64,000 bases of DNA, taken from positions 1 to 64,000 of IMG/VR virus record IMGVR_UViG_3300010339_000002; one strand, written 5' to 3'. The position numbers and the translations under genes were made by a program. The stretch comes from a virus. Below, piece by piece: positions 1 to 7,767 of the stretch. Every line of letters starts with the position of its first letter. Positions within the stretch are counted from its first letter, which is position 1. The notes under the pieces were generated by a model. The model was not told the origin of the DNA, ran no database searches, and was given only the letters and a program-made list of their open reading frames with translations.

Positions 1-786
1 TACTGGTCTCCTTATTGGATGGAAATCTGGAAGACGGGTTCCGGTCCAACGGCTATCTATTTCAAGATCGAGTACGGTTGTCTCGCAACCGCCACGTACC
101 CGGAAATGTCCTTCCAGATGGGCACAGCCTATCTCGCCAACTCCGGGACATTGTCTGCCGCTGGCGGACAGAACTTCACCTTGACGCAGCAAGTGATCCA
201 ACCACAGGGCTCATACACCGCCTCGAACTATCAGTGCTATCTATGCGGCGACGGGGTGAACTATCTTGGTTTAATGCTATTCGCTGGGGCCAACACTCAA
301 AACGCTTGCTGCTTTGCGTGGGAACGCGGCATCACGGGAGCCAGCGCCGGAGTAGTCACATACAACTCTCTTTACGCCACGATGTATCAGGCAACGGATG
401 GGACTGGTTCCGGCGGCACCAACATGTGGCAGCACAGCTTCTTCCTGACAAACGGACAGGGACTTTCCGGGACGGGATACGCAGGAACATCCTATAGATT
501 CAACGGCTGGGCGGTTGTAGCCATTGGCTACCCCACCTCCAATGTGAGCTTGGTGGTAAACCAAAGCACGCCAGCTCTTCCCATCTTTCCTCTTCCAGGC
601 TATACAGGCAACCCGGCTTCAGTCGTGATTGGTTGCGTTATCCTGGACATCTCGGAACAGGAAGCATTGACCCCATCTGTCTATGGCGCCACCCATACCT
701 ACATCTGCTCCAAACTGGCTGTCTTTACAAGCATGTACACCGGCACATCAAACAGCCCCGTGGGGCTTGGCTTTAGATACGACTAA
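1..786 (+). CDS. Virion structural / adhesin-type protein, 5' truncated by window
   Basis: The reading frame is open to base 1, so the ATG at 19 is probably internal and the protein starts outside the window. The visible 261 residues are rich in Gly, Thr, Ser, Tyr and Asn with few charges, as is usual for beta-structured phage tail, fibre or capsid-decoration proteins. No enzyme motif is visible. It is followed after 12 bases by another plus-strand gene of similar composition, and both end where the minus-strand block begins. The structural role is inferred from composition and position only. Confidence 0.6.
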   Translation, partial: YWSPYWMEIWKTGSGPTAIYFKIEYGCLATATYPEMSFQMGTAYLANSGTLSAAGGQNFTLTQQVIQPQGSYTASNYQCYLCGDGVNYLGLMLFAGANTQNACCFAWERGITGASAGVVTYNSLYATMYQATDGTGSGGTNMWQHSFFLTNGQGLSGTGYAGTSYRFNGWAVVAIGYPTSNVSLVVNQSTPALPIFPLPGYTGNPASVVIGCVILDISEQEALTPSVYGATHTYICSKLAVFTSMYTGTSNSPVGLGFRYD

Positions 787-798
787 CGGAGGATTGCC

Positions 799-1245
799 AT
801 GCCAACCTACTCCGTTTCGGGAAACATCTATCAAGGCGGTGTTGCTTCTAGCACTGGTCTTGTCGGCGCGACCATCTCTTGGACGGGAGCGGCATCAGGT
901 AGCACGACTTCCGGAGTTGCCGGAGCCTGGACGACTCCATCAACCCTGGTGAATGGGACTTATTACTTCGTCGTTTCTTATTCTGTGGGCGGGACTTGGG
1001 ACTTCGGCGACGTTACATCTGGACAGGCTAACCAAGGCAATCTCTACACAGCCGTCGTATCCGGCGCCAACATAACAGGAGTCAACTTCGTCGGACAGAT
1101 TCCCGGATGGGTAGGAAGAGACGATCCATCGGGAACTTACCTCACGGGAGTTGACGCCTACATCGGAAAGGGTAGCCCGGCCTCCGGATGGATTCCACCG
1201 CAAACAGGCGGAGCAGCAAGATCAGGACCAAACGTTCTCGTCTAA
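799..1245 (+). CDS. Small beta-sandwich structural protein
   Basis: This 148-aa protein starts at ATG 799 behind a clear GGAGG ribosome site. The first ~95 residues (YSVSGNIY...G.TISWTG...TYYFVVSYSVGG) resemble a carboxypeptidase-regulatory or Ig-like beta sandwich, a fold common in phage surface proteins. The C-terminal third is Gly/Pro rich and probably extended. It is the last plus-strand gene of the structural module, and its stop lies 24 bases from the stop of the convergent minus-strand gene. No terminator hairpin is evident between them. Confidence 0.6.
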   Translation: MPTYSVSGNIYQGGVASSTGLVGATISWTGAASGSTTSGVAGAWTTPSTLVNGTYYFVVSYSVGGTWDFGDVTSGQANQGNLYTAVVSGANITGVNFVGQIPGWVGRDDPSGTYLTGVDAYIGKGSPASGWIPPQTGGAARSGPNVLV

Positions 1246-1268
1246 ACAGGGCGGGGCGGCAAGGATAG

Positions 1269-1523
1269 CTAGCGTGCGAAGATCGAGTTGTCCTTGGTCA
1301 GGCGGGTGAAGTCGCTGTGCACCCCGCTGCTCGCCATCTGGCGGCAGCACGGGGTTTCGAAGGTGATGTTGCGGGTGGTGATGCCGCGGACGCCGTAGTC
1401 GCCGACGATCCGGACGGCGGTCAGGTCGTAGACCTTGCCGCAGAACTTGCACCGGACGGGCTCCTGCACCGGGGGGCAGTCCCCCACCACGAAGGCCCGA
1501 AGCTGCTCGTACTGGTAGTTCAT
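1269..1523 (-). CDS. Hypothetical zinc-knuckle protein (84 aa)
   Basis: A CKFCGK motif near residue 25 and a CC pair near residue 60 could bind one zinc ion. The ATG lies exactly 6 nt after a -10 box (1530-1535), with no Shine-Dalgarno sequence, so the mRNA is probably leaderless. It is the last minus-strand gene before the structural module. The function is unknown. Confidence 0.6.
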   Translation of the reverse strand: MNYQYEQLRAFVVGDCPPVQEPVRCKFCGKVYDLTAVRIVGDYGVRGITTRNITFETPCCRQMASSGVHSDFTRLTKDNSIFAR

Positions 1524-1529
1524 GGACCT

Positions 1530-1558
1530 ATAGTATCAAAACTTGGGGTGTTTGTCAA
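1530..1558 (-). promoter_or_regulatory. Promoter, TTGACA-17-TACTAT, for a leaderless gene
   Basis: On the minus strand TTGACA (1558-1553) and TACTAT (1535-1530) are separated by 17 nt. The ATG of the downstream gene follows the -10 box by 6 nt. The element lies inside the 3' end of the neighbouring gene. Confidence 0.65.
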
Positions 1559-1799
1559 TCCATTTCTTGAACACCCCGTTCATCCACTTGAACAGGTGCC
1601 AGATTCCGTACGCTCCGGGGAACACCACGGCGGCCACCAGCAGGTTCTTGCCGCATTGGAGCCACCCGTGGTGGAAAGCCTGCCAGAAGGCGTCCCCTAG
1701 CGCCACGATTCCCACGAGGACGTAGAAGGCGCAGATCAGCAGCGCATAGAAATTGTCCCACAGCCACTTCCCAACACTCTTGATTTTTTCCCAGTTCAT
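1536..1799 (-). CDS. Small membrane protein, two helices
   Basis: This 87-aa protein has two hydrophobic segments (about residues 15-37 and 50-70) and a basic tail. I place the start at 1799 (MNWEK) because AAGGTGA sits 5 nt upstream and this removes an overlap. An in-frame ATG at 1820 is the alternative. It is probably an inner-membrane protein of unknown function. Confidence 0.65.
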   Translation of the reverse strand: MNWEKIKSVGKWLWDNFYALLICAFYVLVGIVALGDAFWQAFHHGWLQCGKNLLVAAVVFPGAYGIWHLFKWMNGVFKKWIDKHPKF

Positions 1800-1803
1800 A
1801 AAG

Positions 1804-2073
1804 TCACCTTTGTACCCCATCGAACGGCTTCGGAGCCCAGTTCCAGTAACGTATCCAGTGTATCGGATTGAGGATGTTCACCTTCAAGTGTAAGGCGGCG
1901 GCTGCACTCCAGTGATCACATTCGTCCCAGTCTTCCCTATCCATGGCTTCCCCCCAAGGTTTGTTCACCAAGTCTCTGTACACATGAGCCCAATGCCAGA
2001 TGAAAATGATAGCGCCGAAAACGTAAGCCAGACTGAGAATGCCCATGGATATGACGATGTAGCCGACGATCAT
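1804..2073 (-). CDS. Small membrane protein
   Basis: The protein has 89 aa. The N-terminal ~27 residues form a strong transmembrane helix (YIVISMGILSLAYVFGAIIF), followed by a Trp-rich soluble part. The start overlaps the stop of the HNH gene by ATGA, so it is probably translationally coupled to it. Confidence 0.65.
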   Translation of the reverse strand: MIVGYIVISMGILSLAYVFGAIIFIWHWAHVYRDLVNKPWGEAMDREDWDECDHWSAAAALHLKVNILNPIHWIRYWNWAPKPFDGVQR

Positions 2074-2633
2074 TCATGCACCTCGTTGAATTCGATATGC
2101 CGCGTCCAATGCGTTCGGATCATAGTGTGGTCTTCTTCAGAACAACCACCCTTGGCGGTTTTTGCTTGATGGCAGTTGGCACACAAAAGTTGGAGGATGT
2201 CAGGAAACCCGTTATGAAAAGCCCAACCATACAATGTCCCCCCTCGCCCGGTTTTGGAAAATGTTTTACGATGTTTTGCTCCATCGTTGTTTTTATGGTC
2301 CAACTGTAAGTATACGGCCGTTGTCAAACCGCAGCAAACGCAGGCCCCTCCATACCGCTCGATACAAGCCTTTCTTTGCAATTGATACAGCGTTTTCTGT
2401 CTTTCTGTATGCACTGGAAGGCAGATGCTACACATGCTAAAATCTGCCTCTCTCGGTCGTTTGCAACAGTATCGACAGAGCCCACTCGCGATGGCATCAT
2501 CCCTCCACTTTTTACCCGAACTTAAATGGTCAGCATGGCATTTTGCGCACCTGATTTTGCCCGGTAACGGAGTGTCCCCACACCTGCGGCAAAGTCCTTG
2601 TGCCTTGTAACGTTTATAAGCATCGGAGACCAT
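2070..2633 (-). CDS. HNH-type homing endonuclease with zinc knuckles
   Basis: This 187-aa protein has paired CxxC motifs in its N-terminal half (CRRCG, CAKC, CRYC, CSIC). They are followed by the core CVCCG...LQLDHKNNDG...LLCANCHQAK, which matches the phage HNH layout of zinc ribbon, DH, and N with CH. A relative sits on the plus strand at 55541-56059. The start at 2633 is set by GAGGTGGA 4 nt upstream. That ribosome site lies in the 3' arm of a perfect 14-bp hairpin (2634-2668), so translation is likely repressed on transcripts carrying the hairpin. It is a selfish element rather than a core phage gene. Confidence 0.75.
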   Translation of the reverse strand: MVSDAYKRYKAQGLCRRCGDTPLPGKIRCAKCHADHLSSGKKWRDDAIASGLCRYCCKRPREADFSMCSICLPVHTERQKTLYQLQRKACIERYGGACVCCGLTTAVYLQLDHKNNDGAKHRKTFSKTGRGGTLYGWAFHNGFPDILQLLCANCHQAKTAKGGCSEEDHTMIRTHWTRHIEFNEVHE

Positions 2634-2668
2634 AATTTCCACCTCTTCTAACTAAAGAGGTGGAAATT
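2634..2668 (-). promoter_or_regulatory. Hairpin sequestering the ribosome site of the HNH gene
   Basis: AATTTCCACCTCTT (2634-2647) and its exact complement (2655-2668) flank a 7-nt loop. On the mRNA the 3' arm contains the GAGGTGG Shine-Dalgarno of the HNH gene. The hairpin directly follows the stop codon of the RNA ligase gene. Confidence 0.7.
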
Positions 2669-3295
2669 TCACTTTCTAAGGCCGTTGAGTTTTATCTCTT
2701 CTCTCATCCAGTGGGATGGTGTTTTTACATGCGAAGCTCTCACCCATTTTCCAACCAGCTTAGAAAAATCCTTCAGGTAGAATTCACCCGCTGGGCGGAG
2801 GACGAATCCCTCTTGTTTATCGGTGTCTATGCTGGCGGCGAGTTCTTGGACAAGTTCCGCTTTCCAGAGCCCCCTGTACAGCACAGGAACGGTATGCAGC
2901 CATAAGAGGCTGGTGTACTGTACGGTCTCATCCCACGACAGGCAGCGATTGCCATCCCATACGTTGAACACTAAAAAATAGGAGGGAAGGTCGTGGTACT
3001 CGATGGAATGCATCGCCGTGACGTTTTCCCCGACTACTCTAAAGTTTTCAGGAATGTCATGGGCGATGTTTGCCCAAAGGGACTTGACGAAAGTTCGGGA
3101 CGGATGGGGATTGTAGTCTAGCGAACGAGCATGAATGTAGTCCCTCGCCCAAGTCGTACATTCGCCATCGCATTTTTCTGTGACAACGACCTGCATTCCT
3201 TCCCACTGATCGTGAGATGTGTGCATCTTGTCGTCGTTGGACACCCCCGGCGAACCTATGAAATGCAAAATTCGAGGATATTTTATCTTGTTCAT
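2669..3295 (-). CDS. RNA ligase family protein (ATP-dependent, Rnl2-like)
   Basis: This 208-aa protein carries the covalent nucleotidyltransferase signatures. The nucleophile motif is EKCDGE with Lys41, RVVGEN is near residue 86, FLVFNVWD near 107, EGFVLRP near 162 and KWVR near 183. In T4-like ligases these bind ATP, form ligase-AMP and seal RNA nicks. Its length is typical of the minimal RNA-ligase fold. I start it at 3295 (MNKIKYPR), where family members usually begin; a start at 3325 would overlap the upstream gene by 26 nt. With the tRNA clusters and a second ligase at 47039, a role in repairing cleaved tRNA is likely but inferred. Confidence 0.8.
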   Translation of the reverse strand: MNKIKYPRILHFIGSPGVSNDDKMHTSHDQWEGMQVVVTEKCDGECTTWARDYIHARSLDYNPHPSRTFVKSLWANIAHDIPENFRVVGENVTAMHSIEYHDLPSYFLVFNVWDGNRCLSWDETVQYTSLLWLHTVPVLYRGLWKAELVQELAASIDTDKQEGFVLRPAGEFYLKDFSKLVGKWVRASHVKTPSHWMREEIKLNGLRK

Positions 3296-3299
3296 GCGG

Positions 3300-3503
3300 T
3301 CACGAGTTAGAAGCTGGTCTCCCATCTCTTTTCCACTGTTCGTGATTCTCGCCGTGATCGATGCCCAACATCAGATAAGAGGCGGGGCAGCAGTCGCAGC
3401 AGACAAGCGTGAAATGCGGCGGAGCATCCCACCCCGCTTGAAACGCGTCTTCGGCATCGACAAATTCCTGCTCGAACTCGCAGCATTGGCACTTGAGAAT
3501 CAT
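3300..3503 (-). CDS. Cys-rich hypothetical protein (67 aa)
   Basis: Two cysteine clusters (CQCC at the N-terminus and CCDCC near residue 35) suggest one bound zinc. It is first behind the promoter at 3513-3542, with the ATG 9 nt after the -10 box, so the leader is at most a few nucleotides. I recall similar small proteins in other phages but cannot name a function. Confidence 0.65.
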   Translation of the reverse strand: MILKCQCCEFEQEFVDAEDAFQAGWDAPPHFTLVCCDCCPASYLMLGIDHGENHEQWKRDGRPASNS

Positions 3504-3512
3504 AGCACTCCT

Positions 3513-3542
3513 AGTATACAGCGGTCAGGGGAAAATTGGGGA
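3513..3542 (-). promoter_or_regulatory. Phage promoter, TGTATACTA type
   Basis: The minus strand reads CCAATTTTCCCC, a C-rich spacer, then TGTATACTA. It is a variant of the family that recurs at 8902, 9935, 14781, 20873, 22134, 24024, 53056 and 59986. It reads into the zinc-knuckle gene and the RNA ligase. Confidence 0.7.
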
Positions 3543-3552
3543 CTTCCTTTGC

Positions 3553-3762
3553 TTACCTTCCGTCTTGATTTGAGGTTCTCGGATACTCCCCAGCGTACTC
3601 TGTTTCCGCCTTCTTTCGATTCTTTGGGGATAGCTTTTTCCATCTTTCCTGCTGTTCGTCGCACGCCTTGCATATAGCACAAGTGGCATAGGGGTTTGAA
3701 TAGCAGGTGCAATATCCACCCATCGGATGCAGCCCAAACTTGTCAAGCGTTGGTGTTTTCAT
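3553..3762 (-). CDS. Cys-rich hypothetical protein (69 aa)
   Basis: The order CTC, CAIC.AC near residues 18-34 gives five cysteines that may bind zinc, followed by a basic Lys/Arg-rich tail. The stop of the upstream gene (TAA) directly abuts this ATG. Two other frames are open here, but only this one fits the tiling of genes. Confidence 0.55.
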   Translation of the reverse strand: MKTPTLDKFGLHPMGGYCTCYSNPYATCAICKACDEQQERWKKLSPKNRKKAETEYAGEYPRTSNQDGR

Positions 3763-4014
3763 TTAGCTATCGAACCACTCCCTGATGTCCTTGTAGTCCT
3801 TCTTGCTTAGGTCCGCATGCCATATGAAACAATCGGCTTGCGCCCGAAGGATAAGCTTTTGAATTCTCTTCGGCAGCCCGTTCCAGACCTTGGGATTTTC
3901 GCACGGCTCAAGCTGGTGCAGTACGCTGGACAGAATCTCGGCCTTGGCTTCCAAAGATAGCCTGTTGATCCATTCTGGCCTTGGCATCCCGACCCTTTTA
4001 TTCAACGCTCTCAT
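3763..4014 (-). CDS. Hypothetical protein (83 aa)
   Basis: This is a small, probably helical soluble protein with several Trp residues and no recognised motif. Its start overlaps the clpP stop by ATGA, so the two are likely coupled. The function is unknown. Confidence 0.6.
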   Translation of the reverse strand: MRALNKRVGMPRPEWINRLSLEAKAEILSSVLHQLEPCENPKVWNGLPKRIQKLILRAQADCFIWHADLSKKDYKDIREWFDS

Positions 4015-4604
4015 TGGCTCTTCTTGCTGATGATGGTGTCCACGATCCCGTATTCCTTCGCTTCCTCCGCCCCCATGATGAAGTCGCGGTCGGCATCCTT
4101 CTCTAGCTTTTCGAGCGGCTGCCCGGTGTGCTTCGACATGATCTCGTTCAAGCGCCTCTTCATGCGCAGGATGTCCTTGGCGTGAATTTCAATGTCCGTC
4201 GCCTGCCCGCTCAGCCCGAACATCGTCGGCTGGTGGATCATGATCCGGACATGCGGCAGGGTGAGCCGCTTTCCCGGCGCGCCGCCCGCCAGCAGCACTG
4301 CCGCCATGCTCGACGCCTGCCCAACGCATATTGTCTCGATGCTTGGCTTGACGAACTGCATGGTGTCGTAGATCGCCAGTCCCGATGTGATGCTGCCACC
4401 CGGCGAGTTGATGTAAAGGGAGATGTGGTGGTCCGGGTCTTCCGCGTCGAGAAAGAGCATCTGCGCGATTACGAGGTTGGCAACATCGTCGTCGATTTGC
4501 GCCCCGAGGAAGATGATGTGGTCCCGCAGTAGGCGGGAATAGATGTCATACGCCCGTTCGCCGCGATCCGACTGCTCGACCACCATCGGAATCAGTATCC
4601 CCAT
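4011..4604 (-). CDS. clpP: ATP-dependent Clp protease proteolytic subunit
   Basis: This 197-aa protein aligns by eye along its whole length with bacterial ClpP ([33 protein letters not shown]). The catalytic triad is present: Ser99 in GQASSM, His124 in IMIHQP and an Asp in KDADRD near 170. ClpP forms a 14-subunit barrel that degrades proteins fed by ClpX or ClpA. No phage Clp ATPase is visible here, so it probably docks on the host unfoldase. It may remodel host proteolysis or act in virion maturation. The start has AGGGGA upstream. Confidence 0.95.
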   Translation of the reverse strand: MGILIPMVVEQSDRGERAYDIYSRLLRDHIIFLGAQIDDDVANLVIAQMLFLDAEDPDHHISLYINSPGGSITSGLAIYDTMQFVKPSIETICVGQASSMAAVLLAGGAPGKRLTLPHVRIMIHQPTMFGLSGQATDIEIHAKDILRMKRRLNEIMSKHTGQPLEKLEKDADRDFIMGAEEAKEYGIVDTIISKKSQ

Positions 4605-4613
4605 TTCGTCCCC

Positions 4614-4868
4614 TTAGGCTTTCTGTTTAATCAATCGGTCGATCAAGGTCCGCAATGCCAGCAGGTTCTTGCGGGCGACAATGATATCCGCTTGTGTTTT
4701 ATAGAGGACGCTGGGGGTTTCGCTCTTGTTGTAGGCGCGGATAAAGTTGCTGGCGGTCTCTGGCCCCGTAGGCTCGATGTGGAACTTGACGTAATTTTTG
4801 TGGTCTTCAAAGGAACGTATCTGCCGCAGCACCACCCCGCAAGGTAGGGTCTTTTTGATCAGCCGCAT
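4614..4868 (-). CDS. Hypothetical protein (84 aa)
   Basis: This is a basic soluble protein, with a C-terminal helix rich in Lys, Arg and Leu. Its ATG shares one base with the upstream stop (TAATG). No motif is recognised. Confidence 0.6.
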   Translation of the reverse strand: MRLIKKTLPCGVVLRQIRSFEDHKNYVKFHIEPTGPETASNFIRAYNKSETPSVLYKTQADIIVARKNLLALRTLIDRLIKQKA

Positions 4869-5098
4869 TATTTTCTCCTTGGGTATTTTTCTTTCAACAG
4901 TCTGACCGCTTCATGCCCAATCGCGGGGCACAGCCACAGCGTGAAATTCAGAGCCTCCGCCATGACCCAGATATCTTTCTGAGTTGGGATCGAAGAGCTT
5001 CGGCGTCCGATCCTGTGATATTCCTTGACGAGCTTCTCTGTGACGTAGAGTAGCTGTTTGGGCGTTATTTCTACTGTGTTGTCCTCAAGAACCTGCAT
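4868..5098 (-). CDS. Hypothetical protein (76 aa)
   Basis: This is a mostly helical small protein that ends in Lys/Arg (KYPRRK). It sits in the tight ClpP-MazG interval, 3 nt downstream of the MazG-like gene. The function is unknown. Confidence 0.6.
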   Translation of the reverse strand: MQVLEDNTVEITPKQLLYVTEKLVKEYHRIGRRSSSIPTQKDIWVMAEALNFTLWLCPAIGHEAVRLLKEKYPRRK

Positions 5099-5101
5099 AA
5101 A

Positions 5102-5548
5102 TCACCTCGGTACGCCGTTACAACTTGCCGCATTGTCTTCGCCTTCCAAGCTGCCGGGAACACCGTGCGTTCTCTGTATGTCTGGGAGGATGTAGCCCAA
5201 GCCTTCCTTCTGCGCCGTCTTCTCAGCATAATACTCTGTCGGGCGGCTGCGGTTCAACTCCATTTTCTTGCCCAACTCCGCATGGGCGTCCAGCCCCATC
5301 TCCTCGGCGCAGGAATAGAGGCTCACCAGCACATCCGCTATTTCCTCCGGCGCGTTCGCTTGGTTGCGGGTGGATTCCTTCATGATCGGCACCCTGACCG
5401 TGGCGTAGATGGTCTCGGTATTGACCCCGGCAGCAAGCGCCAGTTCGACCGCCTCTTCGAGCACTGCCGTGGCACGTCCTTGCTGCCCCATGAACCGGGG
5501 GAAGGTCACCTTGCACCACTCGTGGACGGATTTTTGCGTCTCAGACAT
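5102..5548 (-). CDS. MazG-like nucleotide pyrophosphohydrolase
   Basis: The helical core LEEAVELALAAG...EEIADVLVSLYSCAEEMGLD carries the E-x-x-E and E-x-x-D metal ligands of the all-alpha NTP-PPase superfamily (MazG, dUTPase-like). Such enzymes hydrolyse nucleoside triphosphates to monophosphates. Phage versions are thought to clean the nucleotide pool or lower alarmones. At 148 aa it is one domain plus a ~35-residue polar tail. It overlaps the next upstream gene by 8 nt. Confidence 0.75.
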   Translation of the reverse strand: MSETQKSVHEWCKVTFPRFMGQQGRATAVLEEAVELALAAGVNTETIYATVRVPIMKESTRNQANAPEEIADVLVSLYSCAEEMGLDAHAELGKKMELNRSRPTEYYAEKTAQKEGLGYILPDIQRTHGVPGSLEGEDNAASCNGVPR

Positions 5549-5762
5549 CAGTTCCCTCTACGAAGCCTTCGGCCCAGATTTGGATCACCTTTATCAGTTC
5601 CTCGTTTGCATGGTTAGCGAAGATGTTCACGGTGATGCCTTCCGTGCTATGGCATGTGCCGCCCTCAATGACATGCACGCCGAACTTCTTCTTGATCGCC
5701 TTGGCGAGCCTTTTGACATGCTTCTCGGGAACCGAGATCACGTATTGGTCGTAGAAATTCAT
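5541..5762 (-). CDS. Small paralogous protein, copy 1
   Basis: This 73-aa protein and its neighbour (5759-5974) share a layout: an N-terminal beta strand, a helix with LAKAI/LAKAL, K.FG, then V.IF and a C-terminal Y/W-ADGF..G or AEGFVEG. It is a tandem duplicate. More distant relatives may be the C-terminus of 20451-20852 and 47817-48080. The function is unknown. Confidence 0.65.
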   Translation of the reverse strand: MNFYDQYVISVPEKHVKRLAKAIKKKFGVHVIEGGTCHSTEGITVNIFANHANEELIKVIQIWAEGFVEGTDV

Positions 5763-5974
5763 CCGTTGGCTCCTTTGAGGAACCCATCGGCGTAGGCTTT
5801 CACAGTGGGAAGTAAGTAAGGAGCAACATCTCCAAAAATCTTCACACTCGTGCCCTCCGAGGTGATGAGCGTGCCGCTTGCGGTGACCTTGATGCCGAAC
5901 GCTTCCCTAAGCGCCTTGGCCAGCTTCATGGCGACTGTCCCGCTCGGAGCTATGGCTATCAGTTCGTCGTACAT
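5759..5974 (-). CDS. Small paralogous protein, copy 2
   Basis: This 71-aa protein is the tandem paralogue of 5541-5762 (LAKALREAFGIKV, SEGTSVKIF, AYADGFLKG). I use the start at 5974 because AAAGGAG precedes it and the ATG overlaps the upstream stop as TAATG. A longer frame begins at 6028. Confidence 0.65.
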   Translation of the reverse strand: MYDELIAIAPSGTVAMKLAKALREAFGIKVTASGTLITSEGTSVKIFGDVAPYLLPTVKAYADGFLKGANG

Positions 5975-6282
5975 TAACGACTCCTTTGTACTACAAGTCT
6001 GCTTTTCAGGACGTTCTTCTTCATCCACTCAGGCATACCGATACCCATGTCCAATGCTTTAGGAAAAAATTTCGGGTAGAACTTGGCTCCGTATCCATCC
6101 GGATCGCCGTTCAGCGGCCAATGCCAATCCTCACCCACCACATCCACCACCAAGGCGTCAATGAACAGATCACGGTCGAAGGTGTCAAAAATGCCCTCGT
6201 TTACGTCTCGCTTGAGGATCGGGTGAGTTGCTGCATACTTCTCGATCTGCTCATCTGTGGGTGCGATGAAAAACCACTTCAT
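5974..6282 (-). CDS. Hypothetical protein (about 102 aa, start uncertain)
   Basis: This is an acidic/aromatic soluble protein (DTFDRDLFIDALVVDVVGEDWHWPL). The frame is open to 6411, but that would overlap the upstream gene by about 100 nt with a poorly placed ribosome site. The ATG at 6282 avoids the overlap. No function is recognised. Confidence 0.5.
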   Translation of the reverse strand: MKWFFIAPTDEQIEKYAATHPILKRDVNEGIFDTFDRDLFIDALVVDVVGEDWHWPLNGDPDGYGAKFYPKFFPKALDMGIGMPEWMKKNVLKSRLVVQRSR

Positions 6283-6307
6283 ACACTCGGAACGAATGGC
6301 GTCATAC

Positions 6308-6595
6308 TTATTTTTTGACTTTTTTGGTTTGATTTTCTTCAAGGAACGGCTCACATTCTTTGTTAAAGCGTTCTTGGGCGAGGCGGATTTTGCGGTTCCT
6401 TGGGCTCTCATAACCTTCTCTCTTGCAAGTATAGCACCTTCGCTGGGATGCGCAACAGAAACCGTTGGAGTCCGCCCTGCACAGCATTGTATGTCCGCAC
6501 GATAGGATTTCGATGGAGGTCCAGAGGTCTTTCTGTGTGTGCTTCACGATCTTGCGAAATGGCACGCCGCAGATCGCCGCTATTGATCTTGGCAT
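6308..6595 (-). CDS. Cys-rich hypothetical protein (95 aa)
   Basis: The start at 6595 follows GGAGGAATA, and the ATG shares a base with the upstream stop. A CGHTMLC...CCASQRRCYTCKREG segment (about residues 32-56) could bind zinc. The C-terminus is highly charged. Confidence 0.6.
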   Translation of the reverse strand: MPRSIAAICGVPFRKIVKHTQKDLWTSIEILSCGHTMLCRADSNGFCCASQRRCYTCKREGYESPRNRKIRLAQERFNKECEPFLEENQTKKVKK

Positions 6596-6831
6596 TATTC
6601 CTCCAGCGTGCGAATCGGCCCGAGCGGCGGCTTGGGTTTCGGCTCCCAATTGTCGTACTTGCCCTCGGCGACATCCGCTTCGCAATTGGCAACAATGCCA
6701 GCGATGACAATCTCTTCGAAAGCTCTTTTGGCGTCGATCCGTTTGAGGGCGGCGTCGTTCGCTGCGCCTTGGTCCTTGCGGCGGCTCTTGCAGCGGCGCT
6801 TCGCCTTCGTGACCTTGTGTGCGTGTGCCAT
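6595..6831 (-). CDS. Basic hypothetical protein (78 aa)
   Basis: The N-terminus is very basic (HAHKVTKAKRRCKSRRK), then a helix and a Pro-rich tail. It could bind nucleic acid. No family is recognised. Confidence 0.55.
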   Translation of the reverse strand: MAHAHKVTKAKRRCKSRRKDQGAANDAALKRIDAKRAFEEIVIAGIVANCEADVAEGKYDNWEPKPKPPLGPIRTLEE

Positions 6832-6834
6832 ATT

Positions 6835-7005
6835 TTATTCCTCTTCTTCCTCGGTTCCTATTGAATAGATGAACCCGTGCGCCCGCAACCCGGATGTCTT
6901 GAACGCACGACCGCAACTCTGGCACCGGGTCTGCGGCGACTCCAGAGCGTGGGGGTCAAGACGAACCTTCGCATCGCAATCCGGGCATTCGAATATCCAC
7001 GTCAT
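6835..7005 (-). CDS. Zinc-ribbon protein (56 aa)
   Basis: A CPDC...CQSCG pair spaced as in zinc ribbons fills the first 35 residues, and the tail ends in a run of Glu. The start at 7005 follows AAGGGGG and sits just past the upstream stop. The frame continues to 7062 but lacks a ribosome site there. Confidence 0.6.
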   Translation of the reverse strand: MTWIFECPDCDAKVRLDPHALESPQTRCQSCGRAFKTSGLRAHGFIYSIGTEEEEE

Positions 7006-7006
7006 G

Positions 7007-7408
7007 TCACGCCCCCTTCTTCCGGATCGCCTCCGTGAGGGTCCGATCCACGGTCTGAACAAGCTCGTTGCGGATGGCCCAAAGCTGGTCGGAGTTGAAC
7101 TTCACGATGTCCTTGAGCCGGGCGTTTTCCTTTTCCATCTCCTCGGATTTCCACTTGCCTTGCAGCGCCTCGGTGACCGCGTCAGTGTTCGTGCGGACCA
7201 GCAGGTTCATTTTCCCGCAGTCTCCGCACTTTAGCACCCGCCCCGAGAATTTGATCCAGCGGTCGGAATGCTCTGCTCCGCACGCCCCGCAGGTCCAGTT
7301 GTAGAACCCGTCGCAGATGAGCACGTAGGAGCCGAGGGTGTCCACCTTGGCGGCCTCGATGGGCTGCCCGTTGTCGTCTTCGTAGATTTCCTGCTGTAGG
7401 TTCTTCAT
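7007..7408 (-). CDS. Zinc-ribbon and coiled-coil protein (133 aa)
   Basis: CGACG and CGDCG, about 22 residues apart, form a probable zinc ribbon in the middle. A charged helix (residues ~85-130, EEMEKENARLKDIV) follows and may form a coiled coil. The function is unknown. Confidence 0.6.
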   Translation of the reverse strand: MKNLQQEIYEDDNGQPIEAAKVDTLGSYVLICDGFYNWTCGACGAEHSDRWIKFSGRVLKCGDCGKMNLLVRTNTDAVTEALQGKWKSEEMEKENARLKDIVKFNSDQLWAIRNELVQTVDRTLTEAIRKKGA

Positions 7409-7765
7409 TTAGCTCCCCACCCGGTGCGACCGCCCCCGAAGGCTGACCGGAATGTAGCTCGGCAAATCTTCCTCGATAGCAGCGACGATCGCGTTGATCT
7501 CCTTGCTGCCAAGGCGCTGGGAGCCGAACGGCCCCCAATCGAAGTACAGGTCATAGGTGTGGGAGAGGGAGCCGTCCTTGTGCTTGTAGGAATGGTTGAA
7601 CACGACACGGAGGCACAGGAACCCGGCATGCTTCCAGATCACGTCAAGAAGCTGGTTCGAGCTATACGTCGCCTTGTCCAGCAACGTGACGCTGATGGAC
7701 TTCATCAGCGGATGCTGGTGGTGTTTGTATTCGATCTCGTGGCCTTCCTTCGTGATGTAAACCAT
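7409..7765 (-). CDS. Hypothetical protein (118 aa)
   Basis: This is a soluble mixed alpha/beta protein with several His residues. The stop of the next upstream gene ends 2 nt before this ATG. No motif is recognised. Confidence 0.6.
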   Translation of the reverse strand: MVYITKEGHEIEYKHHQHPLMKSISVTLLDKATYSSNQLLDVIWKHAGFLCLRVVFNHSYKHKDGSLSHTYDLYFDWGPFGSQRLGSKEINAIVAAIEEDLPSYIPVSLRGRSHRVGS

Positions 7766-7767
7766 GT

